Shown: positions 52,116 to 61,386, counted from the stretch's first letter. The stretch is DNA of 64,000 bases from Flavobacteriales bacterium UBA7878 (GCA_002501205.1 DLRW01000022.1:10515-74514); one strand, 5' to 3'. Notes: generated by a model from the letters alone, not told the origin. Numbers and translations are program-made.

Positions 52116-53006
52116 TTAATGCATCATCAAAGTGTTGACCTCTTTAGGGTTCAATTTGCGCCATTGACCTCTGCGCAGGTTCTTCTTGGTGATCCCTGCA
52201 AATACAGAACGGTCCAGCTTGGTTACGGTATATCCTAAGTGTTCGAAAATACGACGTACAATGCGATTACGACCACTATGTAAAACTACTCCAACGTGGT
52301 TACGATCCTTGCCTTCAACAAAAGCGATATCATCTACTTTTATCGGACCATCATTAAGCTCCAGGCCTTCGGCAATAGCATGGAAGTCTTTTAAGTCCAA
52401 ATTTTTATCGAGAGTAACATCGTAAACTTTACGTGCTCCATGTGATGGATGAGTTAGGCGTTTGGCGAAATCACCATCATTAGTGAAAAGGAGAACCCCG
52501 GTAGTTTGGCGATCTAAACGACCTACGGGATAGATGCGCTCAGGACCGGTTTGGGCCATTAAGTCCATTACCGTTTTGCGGGCTTTGGGGTCATTGGTGG
52601 TGGTGATAAAACCTTTCGGCTTATTAAGTACATAGTAAACTTTGGCTTCGCGACGAATTTCGCTGCCGTTAAAGCGCACCTTATCACGAGGCGCCACTTT
52701 GTAGCCCATCTCTTGAACTACTTTACCATTTACTTCTACCAAACCGGCGGCAATCAAATCATCGGCTTCACGACGGGAGCAGATTCCGGCATTCGCTAAG
52801 AAACGGTTTAAGCGAACATTATTGTCGCCCCCTGCTACATTAGCCTTAGTCTTGGTTACATATTTACTATCGTTGTCCTGTTCCTTACGCTTAAAAGGTT
52901 TGCGCCCGGTAGGACGGGAATTTCCATTCGAAGATTTTGGTCCTCTGGAATTGGAATTAGAGTTGCGGGAACGAGATTGGTCCCTGCGGGAATTGTTTCG
53001 GCTCAT
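52116..53006 (-). CDS. RluB/RsuA-family rRNA pseudouridine synthase
   Basis: A 296-residue enzyme. Residues 1-62 are a disordered Arg/Ser/Asn-rich extension typical of Bacteroidota homologs. An S4 RNA-binding domain follows (VRLNRFLANAGICSRREADDLIAAGLVEVNG), then the catalytic domain with the signature GRLDRQTTGVLLFTNDGDFAKRLTHP, in which Asp of GRLD is the nucleophile. RluB modifies U2605 of 23S rRNA in E. coli; the exact target here is inferred. A full promoter lies about 76 bp upstream, giving an unusually long leader with a CCGGT/ACCGG hairpin. Confidence 0.93.
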   Translation of the reverse strand: MSRNNSRRDQSRSRNSNSNSRGPKSSNGNSRPTGRKPFKRKEQDNDSKYVTKTKANVAGGDNNVRLNRFLANAGICSRREADDLIAAGLVEVNGKVVQEMGYKVAPRDKVRFNGSEIRREAKVYYVLNKPKGFITTTNDPKARKTVMDLMAQTGPERIYPVGRLDRQTTGVLLFTNDGDFAKRLTHPSHGARKVYDVTLDKNLDLKDFHAIAEGLELNDGPIKVDDIAFVEGKDRNHVGVVLHSGRNRIVRRIFEHLGYTVTKLDRSVFAGITKKNLRRGQWRKLNPKEVNTLMMH

Positions 53007-53081
53007 GCGTTTAAATTTTGCACAGCCCTTATCGCCACTGCCGGTTCACACCGGGAACGCTTCAGGCTTATTTTCGGCCGG

Positions 53082-53111
53082 CAAAAGTACATTTATTCCA
53101 ACACGAGGCAA
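53082..53111 (-). promoter_or_regulatory. Promoter of the pseudouridine synthase gene
   Basis: On the minus strand TTG (53109-53111) and TACTTTTG (53082-53089) are separated by 19 bp, an exact match to the Bacteroidota consensus. The leader to the ATG at 53006 would be about 70 nt and contains a hairpin CCGGT (53041-53045) / ACCGG (53050-53054). Confidence 0.65.
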
Positions 53112-53137
53112 AATTTCTTTTACTGAAAATCAAGGCT

Positions 53138-53494
53138 TTAAAGGCTGGGGTAAAAGGCATCTTCAATATGCCGCAATCCATAAGGGTTTAGACAAATTCC
53201 AATGATGTCGAAACGAGTCATTCCTTGCCAATTGATTTGTTGGACGTATTGATTGGCAGCGCAAATCAGGAATTTCTGTTTTTGTTGATTTACAAATTCC
53301 CAGGCCTCACCAAAGCGATTAGAGCTACGGGCTTTTACCTCGATTATTACCAGGCATTCCTTATCTATGGCAATAAGGTCTACTTCCTTGCGGCGAAAGC
53401 GCCAGTTTTGTTCCAGTAATTGGTAATTATGGGAGAGTAGATAGCGCGCGGCAGCGGTTTCGCTACTCTGTCCCAGTTTTTGATTCGGATGCAT
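53138..53494 (-). CDS. YraN family (UPF0102) endonuclease-like protein
   Basis: A 118-residue protein with the restriction-endonuclease-like YraN core: GQSSETAAARYLLSHNY, then WRFRRKEVDLIAIDKECLVIIEVKARSS, holding the D-(x)n-E-x-K motif (EVDLI and EVKAR). The tail TRFDIIGI is also typical. Its function is unsettled; a nuclease role is suggested by the fold, and YraN is often near envelope or competence genes. It overlaps the LD-carboxypeptidase gene by 32 bp on the same strand, which implies coupling. Confidence 0.93.
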   Translation of the reverse strand: MHPNQKLGQSSETAAARYLLSHNYQLLEQNWRFRRKEVDLIAIDKECLVIIEVKARSSNRFGEAWEFVNQQKQKFLICAANQYVQQINWQGMTRFDIIGICLNPYGLRHIEDAFYPSL

Positions 53495-54389
53495 GCGGAA
53501 AACGGATTAAAGTTTCCTGCGAAGCTACCGATAGCTCTACATCTAACCCGAAGATAAACGCTTGATTGTCGCTTAAATGCCCGGCAGGTACACCAAAGGC
53601 AATGGGGATTTCCAAATCTTTAAAATGACGATGCAAAATTTCTTCAGGGTTTTCACCAAAAGGAATGCTATTATCATTCATATCGCTCATGCCTCCTACG
53701 ATAATCCCAGCTAAATTCTCTAAATAGCCATTTCGTAAAAGATTATAAAGCATGCGATCGATATGGTAGAGGTACTCGTCCAGATCTTCCAGAAAGAGGA
53801 TTTTTCCATCTGTGTTTAAACTTTCCTTTGAACCTAATAGGCTGTAAAGCATGCTTAAGTTCCCGCCACATACAGCTGCCTTTACTTTACCCTCTTTATT
53901 AAAAGCATGCTTAGGAGCGCTGATGGAATAGCTTTCTCCGGCTAAAGCCTTTTGCATACTTAATAATGCAGCCTCACTATTTCCTTTAAAGTTAATAGGC
54001 ATTGATGCATGCAAACTGGCATAGCCCAGATTGTGCAGGGCACTATGGAATACGCTAATGTCGCTGTAGCCTACTATCCATTTGGGACTTTTCTTAAAAG
54101 CATCAAAGTTGAGCTGATCAATTAAGCGCACGGATCCATATCCGCCACGAGCGCAAAGAATGGCGCGGCACTCAGGATCGTCTAAGGCAGCTTGAAAGTC
54201 GGCAATGCGAATGGCATCACAGCCCGCAAATTGATTTTCTTCAGCAAATAGATTCTCAGTGAAGAAAGCCTTGTAGCCCCAGGCTGCTATTTGGTCCAGG
54301 GCAGGCTGTAATTCTTCCCGACTAATTTTTCGAGCCGGAGCTACTATGCGAATCCGATCGCCTTTTTGGAGTGATGCCGGGCGAATCAT
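53463..54389 (-). CDS. LD-carboxypeptidase (S66 family)
   Basis: A 308-residue peptidase that removes the terminal D-Ala from murein tetrapeptides during recycling. Visible motifs: GDRIRIVAPAR at the N-terminus, ILCARGGYGSVRLIDQL, the nucleophile Ser in VGYSDIS (about residue 109), the Glu in LFLEDLDE and the His in VPAGHLSDN, forming the S66 Ser-Glu-His triad. No signal peptide, so it acts in the cytoplasm. It overlaps pdxJ by 4 bp upstream and yraN by 32 bp downstream. Confidence 0.95.
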   Translation of the reverse strand: MIRPASLQKGDRIRIVAPARKISREELQPALDQIAAWGYKAFFTENLFAEENQFAGCDAIRIADFQAALDDPECRAILCARGGYGSVRLIDQLNFDAFKKSPKWIVGYSDISVFHSALHNLGYASLHASMPINFKGNSEAALLSMQKALAGESYSISAPKHAFNKEGKVKAAVCGGNLSMLYSLLGSKESLNTDGKILFLEDLDEYLYHIDRMLYNLLRNGYLENLAGIIVGGMSDMNDNSIPFGENPEEILHRHFKDLEIPIAFGVPAGHLSDNQAFIFGLDVELSVASQETLIRFPHASESKTGTE

Positions 54390-55108
54390 TGGGCCATTTC
54401 AATTTCTCGCAGATAGCGCTGAATGGTGTTTTCTAAACCAAGGTACAGCGCATCCGAAATTAAAGCATGACCAATAGATACTTCGGCTAAATGGGGGACT
54501 TCCTTCGTGAAATAGCGGAGGTTATTTAAGTCTAAATCGTGACCTGCATTTATGCCTAAGCCCAGCTCATGTGCCAGGAGGGCCGCCTCGCGATATGCTT
54601 TAACCGCCGCCTTTGGATTAATGGGGTACTCACGGGCATAGTTTTCCGTGTATAATTCAATGCGATCGGTACCGGTTTGAGCCACCGCTTTTATTTGTTC
54701 GGGATCACATTCCATAAATACCGAAACTCGTATCCCGGCGTTTTTGAAAGTAGGGATCACCTCATTTAAAAAGGCTTGGTTTTCGATGGCATTCCAGCCG
54801 GCATTTGAAGTGAGTACTCCAGGTGGATCAGGTACGAGGGTAACTTGAGCAGGAGCCGCTTCTAAAACCAGGACGATAAAATCTTCCGAAGGATATCCTT
54901 CGATATTAAATTCGGTTGAGACAACTTTTGTGAGTTCGCGAACGTCATTATAACGTATATGGCGTTCATCAGGACGTGGGTGAACCGTGATTCCCTGGGC
55001 GCCAAAACGCTCACAATTTTGAGCCGCCAGAATCAAATCTGGAACATTGCCTCCCCGGGCATTGCGCAGGGTTGCAATTTTATTAATGTTAACGGAAAGC
55101 TTTGTCAT
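54386..55108 (-). CDS. pdxJ: Pyridoxine 5'-phosphate synthase
   Basis: A 240-residue TIM-barrel enzyme that condenses 3-amino-2-oxopropyl phosphate with deoxyxylulose 5-phosphate. Key segments: LSVNINKIATLRNARGG, GITVHPRPDERHIRYNDV (substrate-binding His and Arg), VTLVPDPP, and GINAGHDL with the late active-site His. The ATG at 55108 gives the standard N-terminus; the frame runs to 55246 but that part crosses the divergent promoter region. A -7 element TATCTTTG (minus, 55115-55122) ends only 6 bp before the ATG, so the message may be almost leaderless. Confidence 0.97.
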   Translation of the reverse strand: MTKLSVNINKIATLRNARGGNVPDLILAAQNCERFGAQGITVHPRPDERHIRYNDVRELTKVVSTEFNIEGYPSEDFIVLVLEAAPAQVTLVPDPPGVLTSNAGWNAIENQAFLNEVIPTFKNAGIRVSVFMECDPEQIKAVAQTGTDRIELYTENYAREYPINPKAAVKAYREAALLAHELGLGINAGHDLDLNNLRYFTKEVPHLAEVSIGHALISDALYLGLENTIQRYLREIEMAQ

Positions 55109-55114
55109 GGTTGG

Positions 55115-55136
55115 CAAAGATAAAGCCTTATGTTTG
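55115..55136. promoter_or_regulatory. Back-to-back -7 elements of pdxJ and the CBS gene
   Basis: TATCTTTG on the minus strand (55115-55122) and TATGTTTG on the plus strand (55129-55136) are both perfect TAnnTTTG matches separated by 6 bp. They lie 6 and 8 bp from the two start codons. No good -33 TTG is at the usual distance for either, so both may be weak. Confidence 0.5.
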
Positions 55137-55144
55137 CTTTGAAT

Positions 55145-55804
55145 ATGAGAGTAAGAGATCACATTCTGAATGATTTTAAACCCCTGAGTACCGGGGAACG
55201 AGTAGCGGATATTATGTTGGCTATGGAGGAGTTGAAATGTAGCCATTTACCGGTATTGCATGAGGGTGCCTATTTGGGCCTGATCTCTGAAGATGATCTG
55301 TTGGATATCCAAAATGATCAGGATACCTTAGAAAAGCATCTCAAGGTAATAAAGCCCTATAAAGTGCAGGCTGATACCCATATTTATGAGGCTATTCAAG
55401 TAATTGGCGAAGGGAATTTAACCTGTTTGCCAGTGATTGATGAGCAAGGTCAGTATATAGGTTATGTTTCACCTCAAGAATTAATGTGGGATTTAGGTCG
55501 TCAGGTTTCCTATGCCGAGCGCGGCGGTGTGGTGGTTTTGCGTCTGCCTGTTCGCGATTACCATATCTCTCAAATCGCCCAAATTGTAGAGTCGGAAGAT
55601 GCCTTGATTTTAGGATTGCAATTGCGTTCTCAGGCTAATGACTTTATCAATGTTGCCTTGAAGATTAATCAGCAGGATTTAAGTAGAATCGTCAAAGCTT
55701 TCGAGCGCTATCAATATGAGGTAGTGGAACTATATCATGAAAGTTTATTCGATGATACGGCCTCTGATCGCTATGAAGGTTTGATGAAATATCTCAATAT
55801 CTGA
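55145..55804 (+). CDS. CBS domain protein
   Basis: A 219-residue protein with a CBS pair: the first motif STGERVADIMLAMEELKCSHLPVLHEGAYLGLISEDDLL, the second ADTHIYEAIQVIGEGNLTCLPVIDEQGQYIGYVSPQELM. The C-terminal third (RGGVVVLRLPVRDYHISQIAQIVESEDALILGLQL) looks like an ACT-like or ferredoxin-like module. CBS pairs bind adenosine nucleotides. An upstream in-frame ATG at 55130 lies inside the -7 element, so 55145 is the likelier start. The stop overlaps the nadK ATG, and I recall this CBS-nadK order from other Bacteroidota. Confidence 0.88.
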   Translation: MRVRDHILNDFKPLSTGERVADIMLAMEELKCSHLPVLHEGAYLGLISEDDLLDIQNDQDTLEKHLKVIKPYKVQADTHIYEAIQVIGEGNLTCLPVIDEQGQYIGYVSPQELMWDLGRQVSYAERGGVVVLRLPVRDYHISQIAQIVESEDALILGLQLRSQANDFINVALKINQQDLSRIVKAFERYQYEVVELYHESLFDDTASDRYEGLMKYLNI

Positions 55805-56682
55805 TGAAATTAGCGGTATACGGAAAAAAGATCACGGCCGAAGCGCGGGAGGATATCGAGAACTTACATTCGATATTGATCGAGTCGGGCGTAGACTTTA
55901 AGGTCTTCCACCGCTTAAATACGTATATCAAAGAACACTGCGATTTAGGATTGGAATTCGAAGAGTTTCGAACCAGTCAGGAATTGCAAGACTATGCACC
56001 CGATTTCTTGATTACCATTGGAGGGGATGGCACCATCCTCGATGCGGCTACTTTGGTGCGCGATAGTGGTATTCCGATTTTAGGAATAAATACCGGTCGA
56101 TTAGGGTTCTTATCCAATGTGAATCGCCAGAAAATCGAGGAGAGTCTGGAGGCCCTTTTCCGGAAAGATTATCAATTGAGTCATCGTCGTTTGTTGCACA
56201 TGGAGTCCAAGGCTTTGGATTTGGATTTGCCTTTTGCCTTGAATGAGATTACGGTCAGTCGAAAAGATACCACGGCCATGGTTACCGTTGAGGTTTCCAT
56301 TAATGGAGAATTCTTCAATAATTATTGGGCGGATGGTTTGATTATCGCCACTCCTACCGGTAGTACGGGTTACTCTCTTTCCTGTAATGGGCCAATTATG
56401 ATGCCGGGTTCCGAAACTTTGGTGCTAACGCCAATTGCACCACACAATCTCACCGCACGACCTTTCGTTATCCCGAACAGCTGTGAGATCGAGTTGAAGG
56501 TGCAGAGTCGGGAAGAGTGGAACTTAGTGTCCCTGGATTCCAGGATCTATTCTATTCGAAATGGGGAGCCTTTAAAAATTCGCAAAGCGGATTTTAGCAT
56601 TGCTCTGGTAGAAACCGCAGACCACACCTTCGCTAAGACCTTGCGCAATAAGCTGATGTGGGGAATGGATAAAAGAAACTAA
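55804..56682 (+). CDS. nadK: NAD kinase
   Basis: A 292-residue kinase phosphorylating NAD to NADP. The signature GGDGTILDA (about residues 65-73), NTGRLGFLSN, the substrate motif LNEITVSR and TPTGSTGYSLSCNGPI are all present. The overlapping TGATG (stop of the CBS gene with this start) indicates translational coupling. Length is the family's usual 290-300. Confidence 0.98.
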   Translation: MKLAVYGKKITAEAREDIENLHSILIESGVDFKVFHRLNTYIKEHCDLGLEFEEFRTSQELQDYAPDFLITIGGDGTILDAATLVRDSGIPILGINTGRLGFLSNVNRQKIEESLEALFRKDYQLSHRRLLHMESKALDLDLPFALNEITVSRKDTTAMVTVEVSINGEFFNNYWADGLIIATPTGSTGYSLSCNGPIMMPGSETLVLTPIAPHNLTARPFVIPNSCEIELKVQSREEWNLVSLDSRIYSIRNGEPLKIRKADFSIALVETADHTFAKTLRNKLMWGMDKRN

Positions 56683-56708
56683 AAACTTATCTATACCCTT
56701 GATTTATT

Positions 56709-56716
56709 TATATTTG
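56709..56716 (+). promoter_or_regulatory. -7 promoter element TATATTTG before the porG-like gene
   Basis: Perfect TAnnTTTG followed by CG, 11 bp upstream of the ATG at 56728. A TTA at 56687-56689 with 19-bp spacing may be the -33. It gives the porG-uppS-bamA series a start separate from nadK. Confidence 0.6.
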
Positions 56717-56727
56717 CGCTCCCAAAA

Positions 56728-57552
56728 ATGAAGCATAAATCTTTCATAATCAAAAGCATACTGCTTTTAATCTTGCCCCTATGCAGTACGGCGCAGTACT
56801 TAGAGGCTGGGATTAATGGTGGTGGCTCCAATTTTTTGGGCGATGTAGGTCCCTATCGAATTGATGTTCCGCGTGGTTATCACGCAGGCTTATTGTTTCG
56901 TTACAACTTCAATCGCTATTGGTCTTTGCGCTTCCAGGGGAATTATGGAATGATTGCTGCCGATGATGCGAATTCAACTTTGGATGAACGCAAAGAGCGC
57001 AATTTGAATTTCCGATCCGAAATTTGGGAGGCTTATGCAGCGGCGGAGTTTAACTTCTTCGAATTTGAACCTGGGACTAAGCTTAATCATACTCCTTATA
57101 TCAATGCCGGTTTCGGCATTTTCAGCTTTAATCCAGAGGCTAACTATAATGGGGATTGGATTGCCTTAAGGCCTTTACGTACAGAAGGACAGGGTACTTC
57201 ACTAGGCAGCGGTTCGCCTTACGCTACTGCCAGTTCCTATTTTATATTTAGTTTGGGTTATAAATGGGGATTGGGTCGCTTTAGCTCCATCGCCATCGAA
57301 AGCAGTTTTCGGAATACCTACACCGATTACCTTGATGATGTGAGCGGCTACTACGCCGATCCAGTGGTTTTAAGCACTGAGGTTTCAGAATTATCTGCGA
57401 CCTTAGCCGATCGCAGTTTAAGTCAGAGCAACAAAGAGAATATTTTACGCGGGGATCCCACCAATCGCGATTGGTACATATTTACCGGGATTACCCTGCA
57501 GTTTAAATTTGGTGAGCTGTACGAAAAATGTGCAAACTTTATCGGTAAATAA
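56728..57552 (+). CDS. porG: DUF6089 protein, PorG-like T9SS component
   Basis: A 274-residue outer-membrane barrel: signal peptide (IIKSILLLILPLCSTAQ), then YLEAGINGGGSNFLGDVGPYRIDVPRGYHAGLLFRYNFNRYWSLR and further strands (YINAGFGIFSFNPEANYNG, SYFIFSLGYKWGLGRF), ending with ITLQFKFGELYEKC. The family and the position directly before uppS-bamA-ompH-ompH match PorG of Porphyromonas gingivalis, which takes part in the T9SS PorK/PorN ring complex at the outer membrane. The symbol rests on family and synteny. Confidence 0.85.
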   Translation: MKHKSFIIKSILLLILPLCSTAQYLEAGINGGGSNFLGDVGPYRIDVPRGYHAGLLFRYNFNRYWSLRFQGNYGMIAADDANSTLDERKERNLNFRSEIWEAYAAAEFNFFEFEPGTKLNHTPYINAGFGIFSFNPEANYNGDWIALRPLRTEGQGTSLGSGSPYATASSYFIFSLGYKWGLGRFSSIAIESSFRNTYTDYLDDVSGYYADPVVLSTEVSELSATLADRSLSQSNKENILRGDPTNRDWYIFTGITLQFKFGELYEKCANFIGK

Positions 57553-57560
57553 GGAACTGG

Positions 57561-58325
57561 ATGTCTGAGCTCAAAGAACAAGTTAAAGCGCTAGAAAATC
57601 TGCCCGAGCATATCGCCATTATTATGGATGGTAATGGTCGTTGGGCCAAGAAACGCGGATTTTTACGAGCCCTCGGGCATGAAAACGGAGTAGACGCCTT
57701 ACGTCGAATTGCCACTGCATCTGCAGAGGTGAATATAAAGTACTTAACGGTTTACGCTTTTAGTAGCGAAAACTGGAATCGACCCAAAACAGAGGTGAAA
57801 GCTTTGATGACTTTGCTGGTAAGCAGTCTTAAGAAGGAGTTAAAAACCCTCAACGATAATAAAATTCGTTTGCAAGCTATCGGCGATACATCATCTTTGC
57901 CACGCAACTGTAGAAACGAATTGGAAGAAGTGATCGAACTTACCAAAGATCATAAACATATGACCCTCACCCTGGCTCTGTCTTATGGCAGCCGGGAAGA
58001 GCTAAGCCGGGCGGCACGCGAATTAGCCCAGGAAGTAGCAGAGGGAATCCGCACCGCGGATAGTATTAACGAAGAAGCTCTGGCCTCCAAACTCTATACA
58101 GCAGCTATGCCCGATCCCGATTTATTGATTCGGACCAGTAATGAGTACCGCATCAGTAATTATCTGCTTTGGCAGATTGCCTATTCGGAATTGTATTTCA
58201 GTCCTAAATTGTGGCCCGACTTTCAGGCTGAGGACCTCTACAATGCTATTCTGGATTATCGGAACAGAGAGAGGCGTTTTGGAAAAATAAGTGAGCAATT
58301 AAAATCTGATTATCATAATGCATAA
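57561..58325 (+). CDS. uppS: Isoprenyl transferase (undecaprenyl diphosphate synthase)
   Basis: A 254-residue cis-prenyltransferase making the C55 lipid carrier for cell-wall and glycan synthesis. Signatures: IIMDGNGRWAKKRG (catalytic Asp near residue 22), the LTVYAFSSENWNRP segment, and the C-terminal DPDLLIRTSNEYRISNYLLWQIAYSELYF. It lies 8 bp after the porG-like gene and overlaps bamA by 8 bp. Confidence 0.98.
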   Translation: MSELKEQVKALENLPEHIAIIMDGNGRWAKKRGFLRALGHENGVDALRRIATASAEVNIKYLTVYAFSSENWNRPKTEVKALMTLLVSSLKKELKTLNDNKIRLQAIGDTSSLPRNCRNELEEVIELTKDHKHMTLTLALSYGSREELSRAARELAQEVAEGIRTADSINEEALASKLYTAAMPDPDLLIRTSNEYRISNYLLWQIAYSELYFSPKLWPDFQAEDLYNAILDYRNRERRFGKISEQLKSDYHNA

Positions 58326-60801
58326 GCTCTTGCGGCTGGCGGCATTGGCTCTGCTCTTGCAACCTTGGAATCTTATCGGTCAAATTACCGGCGACGTAAC
58401 GGTAGTACCAGGTGTGAAATACGAAATCGGCGGTATTCGCATCACCGGTTCCGACAACCTCGATAAACAAGTTATTACCTTAATCTCCGGCTTGCAGGTA
58501 GGACAAGAAATTACCCTTCCGGGTGATGCGACTACCAAAGCGATTGAAAACCTCTGGCGCCAAAAACTCTTCGATGATATTGGCATTTTTGTAACCGAGG
58601 TAAAAGGGAAATTAGTATTTCTGGAAATTCGATTGAAGGAATTACCCAAACTTTCAAAATACGGAATTAAAGGACTTTCCAAAACCAAGCGCGATAATCT
58701 GCGTGATGAGCTCGATTTGAGCAGTGGCCTGATTGTTACGGAAAACCTGATTGTAAATACCCGCAATATTGCTCGCGACTTCTTCGTGAAGGATGGTTAT
58801 CTCAATACCAAGATTGAAGTGCGTAAAAGAGCCGATACTACTCGCAGTAATTCGGTGATCCTGGATATCATTGTAGATCGGGGTGAGCGCGTAAAAATCC
58901 GCAACATCAATTTTATCGGCAATGAGAAAATCAGCGATAAGAAATTGCGGAAAGCTATGGATGAAACGGTGCGCAGTCGCATTTGGAACATCTTTAAATC
59001 CTCAAAACTTATCGAAGATGATTACGATACCGATAAAGATCTGATCATCGAAAAATACAATTCGGAAGGATTCCGCGATGCTCGAATTATCAAAGACAGT
59101 ATTTATGCTGTAGACGATGACCGCATTAATATTGACATTTACGTAAAGGAAGGACCTAAATATTATTTTGGTGATATCAGCTGGTTGGGGAACTCCAAGT
59201 ACTCCGATGAGGTGCTTTCCAAAGTATTGGCCATTCAAAGAGGGGATGTTTATGATGCTTCCTTCCTTAATGAACGTCTTTTTGTAGATCCGCAAGGCGG
59301 AGATGTTTCTTCTCTCTACCTCGATAATGGATACCTATTCTTCAATATGGTGCCTGTTGAGGTAAATGTGCAGAACGATACCATTGACCTGGAAATTCGT
59401 ATTCAAGAGGGTCGTCAGGCTACCATCAATAAGGTGACTGTAGTTGGTAATGACCGTACCAATGATCATGTTATTTTACGGGAGCTTCGTACCAAGCCCG
59501 GTGAGCTTTTCCGTCGTAGCGATATTCAGCGTTCCTTACGGGAATTGCAGCAATTAGGCTTTTTCGATCCACAGAAATTGAATGTAGAGCCTAAGCCCAA
59601 TGCGGAAACCGGAACAGTAGATATTCAGTATATCGTAGCGGAGCAATCTACCTCTCAATTGGAATTACAAGGTGGCTGGGGAGCTGGTCGTATTGTGGGT
59701 ACTTTGGGATTGAACTTCAACAATTTCTCGGCGCGTAATATGTTTAAGAAATCAGCCTGGCAGCCCTTGCCAGCGGGTGATGGACAAACAATTAATCTGC
59801 GAGCTCAGAGTAATGGTCTTTTCTTCCAATCCTACAGTGCATCCTTCACCGAACCATGGTTGGGAGGCAAGAAGCCGAACTCTTTAACTGTATCGGTTTA
59901 TCATAATATTCAGAACCTTACTGGATTACCCAGTGATGACCCTAATTACCAAGGTCTATCTATTACCGGGGCAACGGTAGGTTTAGGTCGCCGTCTAAAA
60001 TGGCCGGATGATTACTTCACCTTGTATCAGGCGATCGACTTTCAGCGCTATCGCTTAAGGGATTATCCCCTGGGTGGAATTCGGTTTGAAGACGGAAGAG
60101 TGAATAATATCAACTATAAGATCACCTTGGGAAGGAATAGTGTTGACTTTCCAATATACCCACGCAAGGGGAACCTCTTCAATTTGAGTGGTGAGTTTAC
60201 ATTGCCCTTGTCTTTACTCAATGGCAAAGACTATTCTAATCTCGATGCCAGCGATCGCTATGAGTGGTTGGAGTACTATAAGATTAAGATGAACAGCTCT
60301 TGGTTTACCGAGATATTCCCCAAAACGGTAATTAAGGCCGCAGGAGAGTTTGGTTATTTAGGAACGTACAATTCTGAAGTGGGCTTACCTCCATTTGAAC
60401 GTTTCTTTGTGGGGGGTGATGGATTGCAAAACTTTGTTTTGGATGGTAGAGAGATTATCGGCTTACGCGGATACCCCAATAACCGAATTGTACCTACTAC
60501 CGTTTCCCAAATTGGTGGGGCTCTCTACAATAAGTTTACGCTGGAATTACGCTATTTAATTACTGAGAACCCCAGTGCGCAGATCTTTACTTTAGGATTT
60601 TTAGAGGCGGGTAATAATTATGATACTTTTCAGAACTATGAGCCGTTTAACCTCAAGCGTTCCGCAGGCTTTGGAGTGCGCATCTTTATGCCTATGTTCG
60701 GATTACTGGGTGTAGACTTTGGATATGGTTTTGATCCTATTCCAGGTGCCACAGCTCCAAGCGGTTGGAATACGCACTTTATAATTGGACAGCAATTTTA
60801 A
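58318..60801 (+). CDS. bamA: Outer membrane protein assembly factor BamA
   Basis: An 827-residue Omp85 protein. Signal peptide (LLRLAALALLLQPWNLIGQ), five POTRA repeats over about residues 25-450 (for example VKYEIGGIRITGSDNLDKQVI, RVKIRNINFIGNEKISDKKLRKAM, YYFGDISWLGNSKYSDEVL, ATINKVTVVGNDRTNDHVILRELRTKPG), then the 16-strand barrel with loop-6 type motif LRGYPN (about residue 715) and a C-terminal aromatic end (FIIGQQF). It inserts barrel proteins into the outer membrane. Overlaps uppS by 8 bp. Confidence 0.97.
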   Translation: MHKLLRLAALALLLQPWNLIGQITGDVTVVPGVKYEIGGIRITGSDNLDKQVITLISGLQVGQEITLPGDATTKAIENLWRQKLFDDIGIFVTEVKGKLVFLEIRLKELPKLSKYGIKGLSKTKRDNLRDELDLSSGLIVTENLIVNTRNIARDFFVKDGYLNTKIEVRKRADTTRSNSVILDIIVDRGERVKIRNINFIGNEKISDKKLRKAMDETVRSRIWNIFKSSKLIEDDYDTDKDLIIEKYNSEGFRDARIIKDSIYAVDDDRINIDIYVKEGPKYYFGDISWLGNSKYSDEVLSKVLAIQRGDVYDASFLNERLFVDPQGGDVSSLYLDNGYLFFNMVPVEVNVQNDTIDLEIRIQEGRQATINKVTVVGNDRTNDHVILRELRTKPGELFRRSDIQRSLRELQQLGFFDPQKLNVEPKPNAETGTVDIQYIVAEQSTSQLELQGGWGAGRIVGTLGLNFNNFSARNMFKKSAWQPLPAGDGQTINLRAQSNGLFFQSYSASFTEPWLGGKKPNSLTVSVYHNIQNLTGLPSDDPNYQGLSITGATVGLGRRLKWPDDYFTLYQAIDFQRYRLRDYPLGGIRFEDGRVNNINYKITLGRNSVDFPIYPRKGNLFNLSGEFTLPLSLLNGKDYSNLDASDRYEWLEYYKIKMNSSWFTEIFPKTVIKAAGEFGYLGTYNSEVGLPPFERFFVGGDGLQNFVLDGREIIGLRGYPNNRIVPTTVSQIGGALYNKFTLELRYLITENPSAQIFTLGFLEAGNNYDTFQNYEPFNLKRSAGFGVRIFMPMFGLLGVDFGYGFDPIPGATAPSGWNTHFIIGQQF

Positions 60802-60873
60802 ATAAGCTATTTTCGCCCGCTCTCGGAAATGCTTTCATTTTGAGCGAGAAAAGGCGATTTGCGAACGGCAACT

Positions 60874-61386
60874 ATGAATAGAAAAATTTGGCTTCTTCTT
60901 TTTGGTCTGGTTTTTGGATTTCAGATAAGCGCACAGCGATTCGGCATCGTTGATTCGGAGTATGTGCTTACGCAGATTCCAGAATACGCCAAAGCTCAAC
61001 AACAATTGGATCAACTTAGCCGTACCTGGGAAAGTGAAATTGAAGCCCTCCTCAGCGAAGCGGATGCCATGCGAAAGTCTTACGAAGCCGAGAAGGTTCT
61101 TCTTACGGAAGAGATGAAAGCCGAAAGAGAGGCCGCAATCAAAGCCAAGGAAGAAGAAGCTAAAAATAAACAGCAACTGTACTTCGGGATTAAAGGCAAG
61201 ATTTACAGCAAACGTCAGGAGTTAATCAAACCGATACAGGATAAGATTTACAACGCTGTGCAGGAAGTGGCAAGACGCCGTAACCTGGACGTGGTGTTTG
61301 ATAAAGGGAGTGAGCTGATAACCCTTTATGTAAGCGAAAAGGTTGATATCAGCGATGAAGTGATTGAAAATTTAGAAGACGAATAA
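60874..61386 (+). CDS. OmpH/Skp family periplasmic chaperone (first copy)
   Basis: A 170-residue protein with signal peptide (LLLFGLVFGFQISAQ), then RFGIVDSEYVLTQIPEYAKAQQQLDQ, long helices with Lys/Glu-rich coiled coil, and C-terminal VARRRNLDVVFDKGSELITLYVSEKVDISDEVI, the usual OmpH end. Skp/OmpH chaperones hold unfolded barrel proteins for BamA. The ATG at 60874 is preferred to an in-frame TTG at 60859. A TATTTTCG element lies at 60808-60815 between bamA and this gene. A second copy follows 29 bp later. Confidence 0.93.
   Translation: MNRKIWLLLFGLVFGFQISAQRFGIVDSEYVLTQIPEYAKAQQQLDQLSRTWESEIEALLSEADAMRKSYEAEKVLLTEEMKAEREAAIKAKEEEAKNKQQLYFGIKGKIYSKRQELIKPIQDKIYNAVQEVARRRNLDVVFDKGSELITLYVSEKVDISDEVIENLEDE

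Noticed and set aside
55109..55246. Extended start of pdxJ at 55246
   Set aside because: The extension lies inside the divergent CBS gene and its promoter; the PdxJ N-terminus begins at the ATG at 55108.
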